64,000 nucleotides of DNA from Methanoculleus marisnigri JR1 (GCF_000015825.1 NC_009051.1:1544695-1608694), one strand, 5' to 3'. Positions 1 through 9,246 are shown, numbered from the stretch's first letter. A program made the numbers and translations. Notes: generated from the sequence alone by a model not told the origin.

Positions 1-953
1 GCAAGCCTTCCCGGAGCAAGGGCGCCCCGGTCATGGAGCCCGAACCGTCCGGCGGCGGAGAGCGTGGCCATCCGGAGCGCCTGCTCGACCTCGAGTCCGC
101 CTGAGACCGCTTTTCTCACGCAGTCATCGATATGCCCCTCCCCGGCGAGCATGTCGGCGTGCCGGTCGTCGGTGGCAAAACAGCACCGCGGCGCCGTGCA
201 GGCGTCGACAAGCGGGAGGAGGTCGTGGAGATTTCGCTCCGTCGAGCCCTCCCGGATCATAACATACATCCCCCGGAGGAGTTTCTCCCGCGCCTCCGGA
301 AGCGCTGTACACTCGTGGTCGCTCTGGACGCCGGCATAGATGTAGGCGTTCAGGTCCTTTCCCGAGAGGAACGGCGCGTGACCGTCGACGACCTCGAAGA
401 GATCCATCTTCGCCCGGAGGTCCTCGTCGCCGAAGAGGACGCCGGGAACGTTCATCACTTCGGCAAGCCCGACGACCCCCTCCCTGCCCCGAAACCGTGC
501 AAGGTCGGCGGCCGTGAGCACGGCGCCGCCCGCGTCAAACGGCGTTGCCGGGACACAGGACGGGAGCATGACCAGGATATCGAGCGGCGTCCGCGCTCCT
601 TGGGCAAGCATGTAGTCGATCCCCGGCGCCCCGCAGACGTTTGCTATCTCGTGGGGGTCGGCGATCACCGTCGTCGTGCCGTGCGCGAGAACGAGCCGGG
701 CGTACTCCGCCGGCGCGAGGAGCGAACTCTCGATGTGGACGTGAGCGTCGATCAGCCCGGGCACCACGTAAGCGCCCGAGAGGTCGTACTCCCGCGTCCC
801 CCGGTACTCCCCGAAGCCGATGATGCGGCCGTCCTTCACGCCGAAGTCCACGCGCTCCCAGGAGCACGCGAAGGGATTGAAGACCTCAGCCCCGGAGAAA
901 ACGGCATCCGCGGGTTCGATCCCCCGCGCCGCCGCGAGTCCCGCCGGGATCAG
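1..953 (-). CDS. ade: Adenine deaminase, 3' part cut by the window edge
   Basis: Hydrolyses adenine to hypoxanthine and ammonia in purine salvage. The frame reads as an amidohydrolase with the metal-binding motif PGLIDAHVHIESS about 60 residues in, followed by TTVIADPHEIANVCG and, near the edge, CCFATDDRHADML, all typical of Ade. About 317 codons are present and the rest lies left of base 1. No ATG, GTG or TTG precedes the conserved N-terminus in this frame. A GGAGGT ribosome binding site at 961-966 sits six bases before CTG at 951-953, and this CTG overlaps the TGA of the upstream lipoprotein gene by two bases. CTG is therefore my chosen start. The next in-frame GTG comes after the first conserved strand and would remove it. 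The family call is firm and the start is inferred. Confidence 0.9.
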   Translation of the reverse strand, partial: MIPAGLAAARGIEPADAVFSGAEVFNPFACSWERVDFGVKDGRIIGFGEYRGTREYDLSGAYVVPGLIDAHVHIESSLLAPAEYARLVLAHGTTTVIADPHEIANVCGAPGIDYMLAQGARTPLDILVMLPSCVPATPFDAGGAVLTAADLARFRGREGVVGLAEVMNVPGVLFGDEDLRAKMDLFEVVDGHAPFLSGKDLNAYIYAGVQSDHECTALPEAREKLLRGMYVMIREGSTERNLHDLLPLVDACTAPRCCFATDDRHADMLAGEGHIDDCVRKAVSGGLEVEQALRMATLSAAGRFGLHDRGALAPGRL

Positions 954-1309
954 GCTGTTACCTCCAGGTCGCGGATGACGGATGCTCTCCGCTCGTTGCC
1001 GACGAATACGGTCAGAAAGCCCTTGTATGAGCCGGGCTGCAGGTCTACCCGGATCGTGTATTTGTTCTCCCCCGTAACAAGGTCGATATACCGCGCTTCG
1101 GAGAAGGCCTCGCGCTGTTCGAGCGCGCCCACCTCCATGATCGTAACCTGGAGCACGGCATTCTCGACGGGCTCGCCGGCGTTCTCCACATGGACCTGCA
1201 GGGCGTCCCCGCTGTAGGTCACCTCCCCAAACGACGTGGAGAGGCATCCGGCAGCCCCGGCAAGGGCGGCAAGGGCCAGTATCAGAAGGATCGTATATAT
1301 TCTGGACAT
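950..1309 (-). CDS. Small secreted lipoprotein of unknown function
   Basis: A 119-residue protein. It begins with a short charged stretch, a hydrophobic core and a lipobox-like LAGAAGC, so it is probably exported and lipid-anchored at Cys. The rest looks like a compact beta-rich domain (FGEVTYSGDALQVHVENAGE, then Val/Ile-rich strands). An in-frame ATG exists 93 bases upstream at 1402, but that extension is charged and would bury the signal peptide, so 1309 is preferred. It overlaps the start of the adenine deaminase gene and is probably co-transcribed with it. I do not recognise a named family. Confidence 0.7.
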   Translation of the reverse strand: MSRIYTILLILALAALAGAAGCLSTSFGEVTYSGDALQVHVENAGEPVENAVLQVTIMEVGALEQREAFSEARYIDLVTGENKYTIRVDLQPGSYKGFLTVFVGNERRASVIRDLEVTA

Positions 1310-1712
1310 TCGCTCGGAGAAACGGAGAGCCGCACGCCGTGCCGGCGCAAGCACGGCCGTATGACCCCTCCGGTTCTCCAGATTCACCTCCACTCTATTC
1401 ATTCAGAATTTTGGTTGCTATTATTAAAATATTGTGAAAAAAACGGAGATTGCAAGGTTTCGTATTCCGGGCTCGATACCGGAGGACGCGGTCCGGGATT
1501 CGCCCGGACTCGTAGAGGCCGTGCAGCCGCACGTCCGGGTTCGTTCTCTGCGGGGGACCGGAGAGGGAGGGATGCACCGGACCGGGCGGCGCGTCGCCGG
1601 GAGGAAGTCACACCTGCGGATTACCGTGGATAAAATCGGAAAATCGCCAGAATAACGGCGATTCTTCCGGGAGCAATATTTAATATACATTCATTATTAT
1701 ATTTTAATCATA
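1310..1712. other. Divergent intergenic region with two promoters
   Basis: About 400 bases between the lipoprotein gene (minus) and the M48-like gene (plus). A/T-rich TATA-like stretches lie near 1415-1432 (reading leftward) and at 1677-1688 (ATTTAATATAC, reading rightward). The second is about 25-30 bases before the 1713 start and implies a very short leader. The leftward one would give a leader of roughly 90 bases to ATG 1309. Short open frames in the middle have no family resemblance and I do not call them. Confidence 0.5.
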
Positions 1713-2384
1713 ATGAGCGAGGCCGACCGCAATTCCCGCCTGTACCGGATATTTTGGGAACTTCAGGAGAAGGGGTTGATTGACCGCAGGAGGAGGCTGG
1801 TGAGATGCCCCCTCACCGTCTCCATGCGGGGATGCCCGGCACTCAACTGCATCCGCTACCGGCCTTCATTCTACGAGAGAAACCTCTCGGGGGCAAGCGA
1901 CGACGCGCTCCGGTTCGTGCTGCTCCACGAAGAGGGGCACGTAAGGAAGGGCTCTTCTCTTCTCTCAGCCCTTCCGGCCTTCCCGGTTCTCCTGTTCCTC
2001 GGGTACCCGTCCCTGCAGGCGGGAAGCCTCCCGGGTGCAAAGCCGGCCTTCATCGCCCTCCTCCTCCTGACCGCCTTCTTCGCCTACCGGACGTACTACC
2101 ACCGTATGTGCGACGAGGAGTTCGTAGCCGACCGGTACGCCGCCGATGCAATGAGGTGCTGCTACCGGGTCGGGGATCCCGGAGATCTCCTCCAGAACCT
2201 TCTTTCCGGCCTGCTGGCAGGAGCGTCGTCCTCCCGTCGTAAAGGCGTGATCCCCGGAATTCTTCGTTCCGAGCCAGACTACCGGCCGTCGATCTCCGAG
2301 CGCGTGCAGAGGCTCCGGGGCGCAATCGATCCCGGAGACAGAAAAACCACAGTGCGCCCCACTGACGGCGATCTCCCTCGTTAA
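1713..2384 (+). CDS. Membrane-bound M48-like zinc metalloprotease
   Basis: A 223-residue protein with a zinc motif HEEGH at about residues 72-76 and a downstream EEFVADRYAADA segment around residue 135 that would supply the third ligand, as in M48 (HtpX/Ste24-like) peptidases. Two hydrophobic segments lie between them (about residues 83-101 and 109-126), so the active site probably sits on the cytoplasmic face of the membrane. The protein is shorter than typical HtpX and has no N-terminal membrane pair. It is monocistronic with its own TATA box. The protease class is well supported; substrate unknown. Confidence 0.75.
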   Translation: MSEADRNSRLYRIFWELQEKGLIDRRRRLVRCPLTVSMRGCPALNCIRYRPSFYERNLSGASDDALRFVLLHEEGHVRKGSSLLSALPAFPVLLFLGYPSLQAGSLPGAKPAFIALLLLTAFFAYRTYYHRMCDEEFVADRYAADAMRCCYRVGDPGDLLQNLLSGLLAGASSSRRKGVIPGILRSEPDYRPSISERVQRLRGAIDPGDRKTTVRPTDGDLPR

Positions 2385-2600
2385 CATCTGTTGTCCGTCG
2401 TGCGCCGAATCTCCCGACAGCGATTGGCTTATACAACGCTCTTTTTCCACCCCGGGATCCCCCGGGAATACAATGACAAAAAAACCCTCTAATTCACATC
2501 TAGAACGAAAAAATATTTCAAAAAACACGAGACGCTTAGAATATACATAGCATCATAAAAGTAGATTTAATAACATCTATTTCAAATGAGGTATTGAGGG
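2385..2600 (+). promoter_or_regulatory. Upstream region of the parA-mcp-cheW-cheR operon
   Basis: Strongly A/T-rich from 2480 to 2590. TATA-like stretches lie near 2537-2549 (GAATATACATAG) and 2562-2574. A short GC palindrome (CCCCGGGATCCCCCGGG) lies near 2451-2467. A GAGGT ribosome binding site at 2588-2592 sits eight bases before the GTG start at 2601. Confidence 0.5.
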
Positions 2601-3482
2601 GTGCTGGACATTACGATTATAGCATTCGCCCACCATAAGGGCGGCACAGGAAAGACGACATCGTGCCTCAACGTTGCAGGGTACCTCCAGAAAGATGGCA
2701 AGAGTGTTCTGGTCGTAGACTGCGACCCGCAGGCCAATGCCACCGCGGGTCTCGGGGTCAACCCCGAAACGCTCGAACTGAGCATGTATGACGTCTTCAT
2801 GAGCGTCTTTGAAGGCTTTCCCGACGCCGGGATCACCGATGTAATCGTCTCCACGGCATCGGGGATCGATCTCGCTCCGGCAACTCTGGACCTCGTGGGG
2901 GTTGAACCCTATCTTTACAGCATCGAGAACCGGGCGGGGCTGCTCAAGGAGGCCCTCGACCGGGTGAAGGACGACTACGATTTCATCCTGATCGACACGC
3001 CCCCGAGCATGGGCCAGTTCGTCATCAACGGCCTCGTCGCAGCGGATCACACCGTCGTCACCCTCGATGCCGGTACTTTCGCCCTGAAAGGCATGGAAGC
3101 CCTGTCTGCGGTCTTTGGCGACATCAGGGAGATGCTCGGAGAAGACGTCGCCGCAGATTTCGCTATTCTTACCCGCTGGAAAGGATCGGGCGACCCGGCG
3201 GCCGGAACAGGCGGGCTTGCGCTTTTCCTGAAACGGATCTTCTCACCCGCCTCCTCCGCAGAAGAGGAGAAGGAGAGAGAACGACTGAAGGCGTTCGAGT
3301 CCGAGGTAAAAAAAGCGTTCAAGCAGGTATTCACGGTCCCGTACTCTCCTGCAATCTACGAGACGCAGCAAAAGGGGGTCCCTATCTCCCATTACGCGCC
3401 CGAGAGCGATGCCGGCAGGGAATACCGGGCGATAGCAACTGCACTCGCCGGGCGGGACAAAAAACATGATGAGGATGTGTAA
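2601..3482 (+). CDS. parA: ParA/MinD-family ATPase linked to chemotaxis genes
   Basis: A 293-residue ParA/Soj-type ATPase. The deviant Walker A box FAHHKGGTGKTT lies at residues 9-20, the switch region contains DCDPQANAT, and DTPPSMGQ is Walker B. These proteins form ATP-dependent dimers on the nucleoid that position plasmids, chromosome origins or large protein clusters. There is no ParB or parS-like array beside it. It lies directly upstream of a soluble chemoreceptor with a four-base gap, followed by cheW and cheR, so I infer a role in positioning that receptor cluster. A Glu/Lys-rich segment near residues 210-240 is longer than in minimal ParA. The GTG start is supported by GAGGT eight bases upstream. 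Confidence 0.85.
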   Translation: MLDITIIAFAHHKGGTGKTTSCLNVAGYLQKDGKSVLVVDCDPQANATAGLGVNPETLELSMYDVFMSVFEGFPDAGITDVIVSTASGIDLAPATLDLVGVEPYLYSIENRAGLLKEALDRVKDDYDFILIDTPPSMGQFVINGLVAADHTVVTLDAGTFALKGMEALSAVFGDIREMLGEDVAADFAILTRWKGSGDPAAGTGGLALFLKRIFSPASSAEEEKERERLKAFESEVKKAFKQVFTVPYSPAIYETQQKGVPISHYAPESDAGREYRAIATALAGRDKKHDEDV

Positions 3483-3485
3483 TCG

Positions 3486-6329
3486 ATGATCGATAAACCT
3501 GGAAGGAAAGCACTATTTACCGGGCCGGTTGTGCCGGGTATGACAGGACAGGAACAGGGAGCAGTGGTACTGCCCGAGGCGATCGAGGCCGCACTCCACG
3601 CGGCGCTTGAAGGCGACGACTCCGTGCAGATCGACCTTGCCGGCGTTCCGGAGAGTTACCGGCCGCTGGCCACCTCGATCAACGCGCTGCTCGGGAAGAA
3701 GCAGGAGGAGAAGCAGCGCCTCAAGCACCGGCTGGACGAGGCAAAGATGCTTCTGAAGGGATCCGATACGATCATCCAGCAGAATCCGATGCCCATCCTG
3801 GTCGTCGATCCGGACTTCACGGTGACGATGGTAAACGCCGCCTACGCCGAGATGAGCGGAATCCCGATGGATCAGGTGCTCGGCAGGAGCCTGAAAGACT
3901 TCAGGATAACGTCCCAGAAGGGTTCCGGCCTCCGACAGGCAATCCAGGAGAAGAAGCGGGTGTATGCGGAAGTCGTCGTCGAACTCCCCTCGGGCACCCG
4001 TACGCTCGAGCAGTACGGCATCCCGCTGCTCGACAACGAGAACGCGGTCGAGAGCATCCTCATGGTCTACAACGACCTCACCGAAAAACGGCAGGAGGAG
4101 GAGGAGATCCAGAGGATGCAGCATCGCATCGACACGATGATCAAACTGAATCCGCTTGCCATCGCACTCCTCCGCCCCGACAAGAGCCGGATCGACATCA
4201 ACGACGAGTATGCCCGGATGTGGCGCGGCACCCGCGAAGAGACCCTCGCGAAGAAACTCTACGACTACGACATCACCGTCATCGACGGCGACCACTTCTA
4301 CGCCTGCTACGAGACGAAGAAACCCGCCCGGACGGACGTCATGGTCAAGTGGCCCGACGGCGTCAGGAAATACCTCACCCTGAACGCCATCCCCATCCTC
4401 GATGCGAACGGCGAGATCGAGATGGCCTTCTACGTCTGGAACGACTGGACCGACCTCCAGAATAAGAAGGAAGAGGCCGAGAAACTCAAGCACAGCGTCG
4501 ACACGATGATCAAGCAGAACCCGCTTGCCATCGCAACCCTCCGCGCGGACAAGAGCCGGATCGACATCAACGACGAGTACGCCCGGATGTGGCGCGGCAC
4601 CCGCGAAGAGACCCTCGCGAAGAAACTCTACGACTACGACATCACCGTCATCGACGGCGAGCACTTCTACGCCTGCTACGAGACGAAGAAACCCGCCCGG
4701 ACGGACGTCATGGTCAAGTGGCCCGACGGTGTCAGGAAGTACCTCACCCTGAACGCCATCCCCATCCTTGATGCGAACGGCGAGATCGAGATGGCGTTCT
4801 ACGTCTGGAACGACTGGACCGACCTCAAGGAGAAGGAGGAGGAGGTCAAGGATACCGAGCACCGGGTCGACGCGATGATCAAGCAGAACCCACTCGCCAT
4901 CGCGACCCTTCGCCCGGACAAGAGCAGGATCGACATCAACGACGAGTATGCCCGGATGTGGCGGGGCACCCGCGAAGAAACCCTCGCGAAGAAGCTCTAC
5001 GACTACGATATCACCATCCTTGACGGCGATCACTTCTACACCTGCTACGAGACGAAGAAACTCGCACGGACGGACGTCATGGTCAAGTGGCCCGACGGCG
5101 TCAGGAAGTACCTCACCTTAAACGCCATCCCCATTCTCGACCGGAACGGCGAGATCGAGCTGGCCTTCTACGTCTGGAACGACTGGACCGAGCAGCGGGA
5201 GAGGGAGGACCAGATCCGCGACCTGATGGAGACCGCGAAGCGGGAGAGCGAGAGGCTTGGAGAGAGCGCCGGGGAACTCGGGAACGCGCTTGCCGCCATG
5301 GCAAAGGGCGACCTGACGGCGTTCGTAGAAGCAGAAACCGACGACCCGCTCCACCAGGTCAAGACCGACTACAACGCCTCGTTGACCGCTATCCGCGCGC
5401 TTCTCGCCGACGTGGCGAAAGCCGCTCAGCAGGTGGACATGACGACGAAGGAGGTCAGCAAGAGCACCGACGAGATCATCCGGGCGACGGAGCAGGTCGC
5501 CGTCTCGACGCAGCAGTCGTCCGAGGACGCACGCCGCCAGCTCGATAAGATCGAGGAGATCGGAACGGACGTCAACGACCTCTCGGCATCCATCGAAGAG
5601 ATTGCAAGCACGTCGCAGTCGGTCATGGAGCAGGCCTCGAAGGCTTCCAAGGAAGGAAACGACGCGGCCTCGCTCGGTGAAGTCGCGACGAACAAGATGC
5701 AGCTCGTCGAGGAGATCTCCAAGCAGACCGTAGGGGAGATCAGCACCCTCAACAACCAGATGCGGGAGATCAACAACATCGTCAAGTTGATCGCCGACAT
5801 CGCGAACCAGACCAACCTCCTCGCGCTGAACGCCGCGATCGAGGCCGCCCGGGCCGGGGAGCACGGCCGCGGGTTCGCCGTGGTCGCCGGCGAGATCAGA
5901 AACCTTGCCGGAGAGTCCAAGCGGGCGAGCCAGGATATCGAGGACCTGATCCGGACGATCCAGGCAAGCACCGAAAAGACCACCGACTCGATGCAGGCAT
6001 CCCACCAGGAGATCCAGGCAGGCATCGAGAGCGTCAACAAGGTCATCGTGGGCTTAAACCGGATCGTCAACAGCGTGGAAGTGGTCACCCGCGGCATCAG
6101 CGAGATCACCAAAGCCACCGAAGACCAGGCGGGCTCCACCAACAACGTCATGCAGAAGATGGACGAGTCCACCCACATGACCAAGGAGAGCCTGGACCGC
6201 ACCGAGGACATGGCTGCACTCGCCGAAGAGGTCAGCGCATCGACCGAGGAGGTCGGAAGCGCTTCCCACGAACTGGCAAGCATGGCCGAACAGCTCAAGA
6301 AGGTAATGATGCAGTTCAAGCTGAACTAG
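3486..6329 (+). CDS. Soluble methyl-accepting chemotaxis protein with four PAS domains
   Basis: A 947-residue chemoreceptor with no membrane segment. In order: an N-terminal region with a short coiled coil (about 70-90), a PAS domain (about 94-203), three further PAS domains that are near copies of each other (about 218-330, 341-453, 464-575), a HAMP-like helix region (about 590-650) and a long methyl-accepting coiled coil ending at 947. The hairpin tip that contacts CheA and CheW is intact around residues 775-812 ([20 protein letters not shown]). The PAS domains probably sense a cytoplasmic ligand or redox state. It is co-transcribed with parA, cheW and cheR; no cheA, cheB or cheY lies in this window, so the kinase must be elsewhere. 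Confidence 0.92.
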   Translation: MIDKPGRKALFTGPVVPGMTGQEQGAVVLPEAIEAALHAALEGDDSVQIDLAGVPESYRPLATSINALLGKKQEEKQRLKHRLDEAKMLLKGSDTIIQQNPMPILVVDPDFTVTMVNAAYAEMSGIPMDQVLGRSLKDFRITSQKGSGLRQAIQEKKRVYAEVVVELPSGTRTLEQYGIPLLDNENAVESILMVYNDLTEKRQEEEEIQRMQHRIDTMIKLNPLAIALLRPDKSRIDINDEYARMWRGTREETLAKKLYDYDITVIDGDHFYACYETKKPARTDVMVKWPDGVRKYLTLNAIPILDANGEIEMAFYVWNDWTDLQNKKEEAEKLKHSVDTMIKQNPLAIATLRADKSRIDINDEYARMWRGTREETLAKKLYDYDITVIDGEHFYACYETKKPARTDVMVKWPDGVRKYLTLNAIPILDANGEIEMAFYVWNDWTDLKEKEEEVKDTEHRVDAMIKQNPLAIATLRPDKSRIDINDEYARMWRGTREETLAKKLYDYDITILDGDHFYTCYETKKLARTDVMVKWPDGVRKYLTLNAIPILDRNGEIELAFYVWNDWTEQREREDQIRDLMETAKRESERLGESAGELGNALAAMAKGDLTAFVEAETDDPLHQVKTDYNASLTAIRALLADVAKAAQQVDMTTKEVSKSTDEIIRATEQVAVSTQQSSEDARRQLDKIEEIGTDVNDLSASIEEIASTSQSVMEQASKASKEGNDAASLGEVATNKMQLVEEISKQTVGEISTLNNQMREINNIVKLIADIANQTNLLALNAAIEAARAGEHGRGFAVVAGEIRNLAGESKRASQDIEDLIRTIQASTEKTTDSMQASHQEIQAGIESVNKVIVGLNRIVNSVEVVTRGISEITKATEDQAGSTNNVMQKMDESTHMTKESLDRTEDMAALAEEVSASTEEVGSASHELASMAEQLKKVMMQFKLN
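4137..5220 (+). repeat. Three in-frame 369-bp tandem repeats encoding PAS domains
   Basis: The sequence starting at ATGATCAA recurs at 4137, 4506 and 4875, exactly 369 bases (123 codons) apart. The first two copies differ at only a few positions. The third is somewhat more diverged (for example [10 protein letters not shown] and KLARTDVM in place of [10 protein letters not shown] and KPARTDVM). This is recent internal duplication or ongoing gene conversion within the receptor gene. Confidence 0.95.
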
Positions 6330-6339
6330 GGGGGAGACG

Positions 6340-6819
6340 ATGGCAGCATCCGTAGACGTGGTGGAGTTCCAGCTCGGGGAGGAGCACTACGCACTGGATA
6401 TCCAGATTGCACGAGAGATCGTGGAGATGATGCCGATCACTCCCCTTCCCCGTGCTCCCGACTACCTCGCGGGCATCATTAACCTGCGAGGCGAGATCAC
6501 GAACATCATCGACCTTCGCGATCTTCTCGGGCTCCCTGCATCGGAGGAGGTCGAGAACCGAAAGATCGTCGTGCTGATGCCGGACGTGACGAACGGGTCG
6601 AACGTAGGGATCATCGTCGACGACGTTCACAGTGTCGTGTCGGTCAGAAACGACCAGATCGAACGCGTCAGCGACGGCATCACGTCGTCCATCAGCAGTT
6701 ATGTCAAGGCAATCATCAAGATAGGGGACGAAGAGGAAGAGAAGACAAAGACTCTTATCATCTGGCTCGACGTCCAGAAAGTAATCGGCGATCTCGGCGG
6801 CGATCTCGGAAACCACTAG
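6340..6819 (+). CDS. cheW: Chemotaxis coupling protein CheW
   Basis: A 159-residue CheW that links chemoreceptors to the CheA kinase. It has the usual double beta-barrel pattern: VEFQLGEEHYALDI at the N-terminus, PDYLAGIINLRGEITNIIDL in the middle and IVDDVHSVVSV in the second half. The start follows a purine-rich GGGGGGAGACG at 6329-6339. It lies ten bases after the chemoreceptor stop and 42 bases before cheR, so it belongs to the same transcription unit. Confidence 0.93.
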   Translation: MAASVDVVEFQLGEEHYALDIQIAREIVEMMPITPLPRAPDYLAGIINLRGEITNIIDLRDLLGLPASEEVENRKIVVLMPDVTNGSNVGIIVDDVHSVVSVRNDQIERVSDGITSSISSYVKAIIKIGDEEEEKTKTLIIWLDVQKVIGDLGGDLGNH

Positions 6820-6861
6820 ATCGCTTCCGTAAACCAACACCCGGCGTGAGTAGACTGTTCC

Positions 6862-7656
6862 ATGGATGAATTCGCATCGCTCCAGAGAAGCATCGAGAGA
6901 CTGGTTCGGATCAAGTGCTCGAACTACAAGGAAGATTACATCAAACGGCGTATCCTCTCCCGGATGCGCCTGACAAACACCGCGGATTTCGAGACGTATC
7001 ACAAGTACCTCCTTGCGAATCCGCAGGAAGCCGACCTGCTCAGGAACGCTCTCACTATCAACGTCACCAAATTTTTCCGCGACCCGGAAGTCTTCGAAGT
7101 GATACGCCGGGAGATATTGCCCGAGCTCGCCCGCCGCAGGGAATCGATCCGGATCTGGTGCGCCGGCTGCGCCACGGGTGAAGAGCCCTACTCACTCGCC
7201 ATCCTCGCGCACGAACTGATGACCCTCCACAAAAACGTCACCGTAACGATATACGCGACCGATATCGATACCGTGGTGCTGCAGAAAGCCATGGCCGGGG
7301 TCTACGACAGAAAGGCGCTCGAGAACGTCGACGAGAAGAGGCTCCGCAAGCATTTCATCGGCCACGACGACGGCACGTTCGAGGTCCGCCCCCATATCAA
7401 AAGCCTGGTTAAATTCCGGGAACACGACCTGATGTCGGGCGTCCCCATCGCCCGGTACCTCGACGCCGTCACCTGCCGCAACGTCACCATCTACTTTACC
7501 GAGAAGCAGAAGAACGACCTTACGCACCTCTTTTACTCTGCACTTGCCGTCGACGGCTTCTATATCATGGGCAAGACCGAGTACGTGGCAAGAGAGGTAG
7601 AGCACCTCTTTGTGTCGTACAACGTCATGCAAAAGATTCTGCGCAGGGCCGCCTGA
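6862..7656 (+). CDS. cheR: Chemoreceptor glutamate methyltransferase CheR
   Basis: A 264-residue S-adenosylmethionine-dependent methyltransferase that modifies glutamates on chemoreceptors. The N-terminal all-helical domain precedes a Rossmann domain with IRIWCAGCATGEEPYSLAI, the SAM-binding signature, near residues 96-114, and DAVTCRNVTIYF near residue 200. It closes the parA-mcp-cheW-cheR run. No partner methylesterase CheB is present here. It converges with a small membrane-protein gene immediately downstream. Confidence 0.93.
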   Translation: MDEFASLQRSIERLVRIKCSNYKEDYIKRRILSRMRLTNTADFETYHKYLLANPQEADLLRNALTINVTKFFRDPEVFEVIRREILPELARRRESIRIWCAGCATGEEPYSLAILAHELMTLHKNVTVTIYATDIDTVVLQKAMAGVYDRKALENVDEKRLRKHFIGHDDGTFEVRPHIKSLVKFREHDLMSGVPIARYLDAVTCRNVTIYFTEKQKNDLTHLFYSALAVDGFYIMGKTEYVAREVEHLFVSYNVMQKILRRAA

Positions 7657-7659
7657 GCA

Positions 7660-7926
7660 TCACCAGAGGTAGCCGGTTTCCACGTCCGTCTCGGTCTCCT
7701 CGAACTGCGACATCCGGTGTATGAAGGCCTTCCTGGCCTGGTGACGCTTCAACTCGGAGAAGAGCAGGTAGAAATTTACGCCGACGACGACGATGATGAG
7801 CGTCAGGCTGATCCAGAGCTGACTACCGCTCTGGGTTGTGATGAAGGTCGCCGCAAGGAGCACCACGAACGAGATCAGATAAAATATCACCCACGTGCGC
7901 ACCTCAGTGATTTCCATGCTTCCCAT
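7660..7926 (-). CDS. Small two-helix membrane protein of unknown function
   Basis: An 88-residue protein with two hydrophobic helices (about residues 11-29 and 36-54) followed by a charged C-terminal tail. It is probably an integral membrane protein. A TATA-like GTTAATATG lies about 25 bases upstream of the 7926 start. A second possible start, ATG 7917, is three codons downstream. No named family is recognised. Confidence 0.6.
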   Translation of the reverse strand: MGSMEITEVRTWVIFYLISFVVLLAATFITTQSGSQLWISLTLIIVVVGVNFYLLFSELKRHQARKAFIHRMSQFEETETDVETGYLW

Positions 7927-8098
7927 GACCGTAGTCGCGGCTTCATATTAACGGTTCCGTTTTAGAACCTCTATCAGGAGAGGGGTTACGAAAAAACCGG
8001 GTAAATTCAACCCTCAAACGACAGTCTTCGTCGATCTCCGGGCGGGAGTGCGAAGTCAAACCCGAAGAACTTTTTACCCTGCACATCCCTTTAAAACT

Positions 8099-8698
8099 GT
8101 GGATAAAGGCGACGTCTTCAGCATTCTTGCCGCCCTGCTCATCGTCTCCGTGCTGGCACTGGTCTTTCGGCCGCCCGTAGCGGAGGCCGGGCAGGAGATC
8201 CCGGAAATCCCCACCCCGACGCCTCCCGTTACCGTTCTCCCCACAGAGACCCCGGCCGCGCCGCTCGAACCCCAGAGGCTCTCCTACGCAACCAGGGTCT
8301 GGGACTACCCCTGCTGCCACCTCCCCGACAACCTCACGCTCTACGGAGGTTCCGACCCGCCCTGGACGGGTACTCAGAAGGTCATTGCGTTCGCTTACAT
8401 CGAGGAAGGGCGAGGCGGCATCACTGAGGCCTTCCACGTGCCGTACGCGGTATGGAGACTTAACTGTAGCGTCTCCTCGACGATAAGGCCCGAGGCGGCG
8501 CATTTCAGGATGGCACTCGTGGAACTCGAGAGCGGGACCATCGTAGAGGGAGCCGACCTGCACTACCCCGGAAGCATCGTCAAAAACGTCGAGAAGGGAG
8601 GAAAGGACTTTTACCTCATCGTCAGCGTGGATGAAGTGGATTCATACCGCATCACCCTGGAGACGCTCCCCGAATACTTCTCGGTCCCTCTCGGATGA
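8099..8698 (+). CDS. Membrane-anchored or secreted protein with Pro/Thr linker
   Basis: A 199-residue protein. It has an N-terminal hydrophobic helix (ILAALLIVSVLALVF), then a Pro/Thr-rich linker of about 40 residues and a beta-rich C-terminal domain with two adjacent cysteines (DYPCCHLP) and another in LNCSVSS. It is probably an extracytoplasmic domain on a signal anchor. I prefer GTG at 8099, because a TATA-like TTTTTA lies 28 bases before it, over the in-frame GTG at 8048. Function unknown. Confidence 0.6.
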   Translation: MDKGDVFSILAALLIVSVLALVFRPPVAEAGQEIPEIPTPTPPVTVLPTETPAAPLEPQRLSYATRVWDYPCCHLPDNLTLYGGSDPPWTGTQKVIAFAYIEEGRGGITEAFHVPYAVWRLNCSVSSTIRPEAAHFRMALVELESGTIVEGADLHYPGSIVKNVEKGGKDFYLIVSVDEVDSYRITLETLPEYFSVPLG

Positions 8699-8740
8699 AA
8701 CCCGGAGCATGCCCGGCGATGCGGTTGTAGTTGTGGTGTC

Positions 8741-8926
8741 CTAGATCTTTTCGACGGTCACCCTGACCCGGTCTCCGGCCCGCACGCCGTGCCCCTTGGG
8801 GACATCGATGTTGAACCAGAGCACCTCCGGGTTTTCGTGGTTCTTGTCCTGGGACATGAGACAATCCTTGTGGTCATTGATATTGGCCACAAACTCGACG
8901 GGTGCTTCGAACTCAATGATCTTCAT
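8741..8926 (-). CDS. Small conserved beta-rich protein, function unknown
   Basis: A 61-residue protein starting MKIIEFEAPVEFVANI and ending in a beta-strand pattern, VRAGDRVRVTVEKI. That ending is common in small OB-like or TRAM-like folds, but the match is too weak to assign. The frame extends 19 codons further upstream to 8983, which I regard as non-coding because that stretch is hydrophobic and unlike the rest. It follows the helix-turn-helix gene at 8956-9207 in the same direction with a 29-base gap and may share its transcript. Confidence 0.55.
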   Translation of the reverse strand: MKIIEFEAPVEFVANINDHKDCLMSQDKNHENPEVLWFNIDVPKGHGVRAGDRVRVTVEKI

Positions 8927-8955
8927 GCCGTAAAATAGAGCGTTCCAGGATAAAA

Positions 8956-9207
8956 TTATGATGCACGTGAGGTGACGCGCCACGTCGTACTGTTCGAGTA
9001 ACTCCAGCGCCTGATATCCAGCTCATCGCAGATCTCGGAGAGGATAGCAAGGTTGATGCCGACCTCTTTTGCGGAAAGGCCAAGATCGGTTGCGATGTAC
9101 TTGGATTTAAAGTAAGACTTGCCGGCTCGCAGCCCGGTTTTGAGGTGATACAGGATCTTTCGCTGGGTGTCGCTATATTTCTCTTTGATACGGTCTTTTG
9201 TCGACAT
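8956..9207 (-). CDS. Short winged-helix-like protein (archaeal DUF7123-like)
   Basis: An 83-residue basic protein. A central segment, YFKSKYIATDLGLSAKEVG, has the look of a helix-turn-helix, and IRRWSYSNSTTWRVT follows as a wing-like strand. This arrangement matches a small euryarchaeal family, abundant in haloarchaea, that I recall as DUF7123; the family number is from memory. The chosen ATG at 9207 has GAGGG about ten bases upstream and a TATA box (GATATAAATATTG, 9247-9259 on this strand) at the expected distance. It probably binds DNA. Confidence 0.65.
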   Translation of the reverse strand: MSTKDRIKEKYSDTQRKILYHLKTGLRAGKSYFKSKYIATDLGLSAKEVGINLAILSEICDELDIRRWSYSNSTTWRVTSRAS

Positions 9208-9246
9208 CGACTGATTCCCTCGTGAGCAAGTGCTTTTTGTCCAGAT

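Noticed and set aside
900-930. GGTTCGATCCC as part of a tRNA T-arm.
   Set aside because: No acceptor or anticodon stem can be drawn around it, and it lies inside the adenine deaminase coding sequence.
3513-5033. A 506-codon minus-strand frame opposite the chemoreceptor.
   Set aside because: It only mirrors the PAS repeats in antisense, is extremely rich in Asp and Val, and resembles no family.
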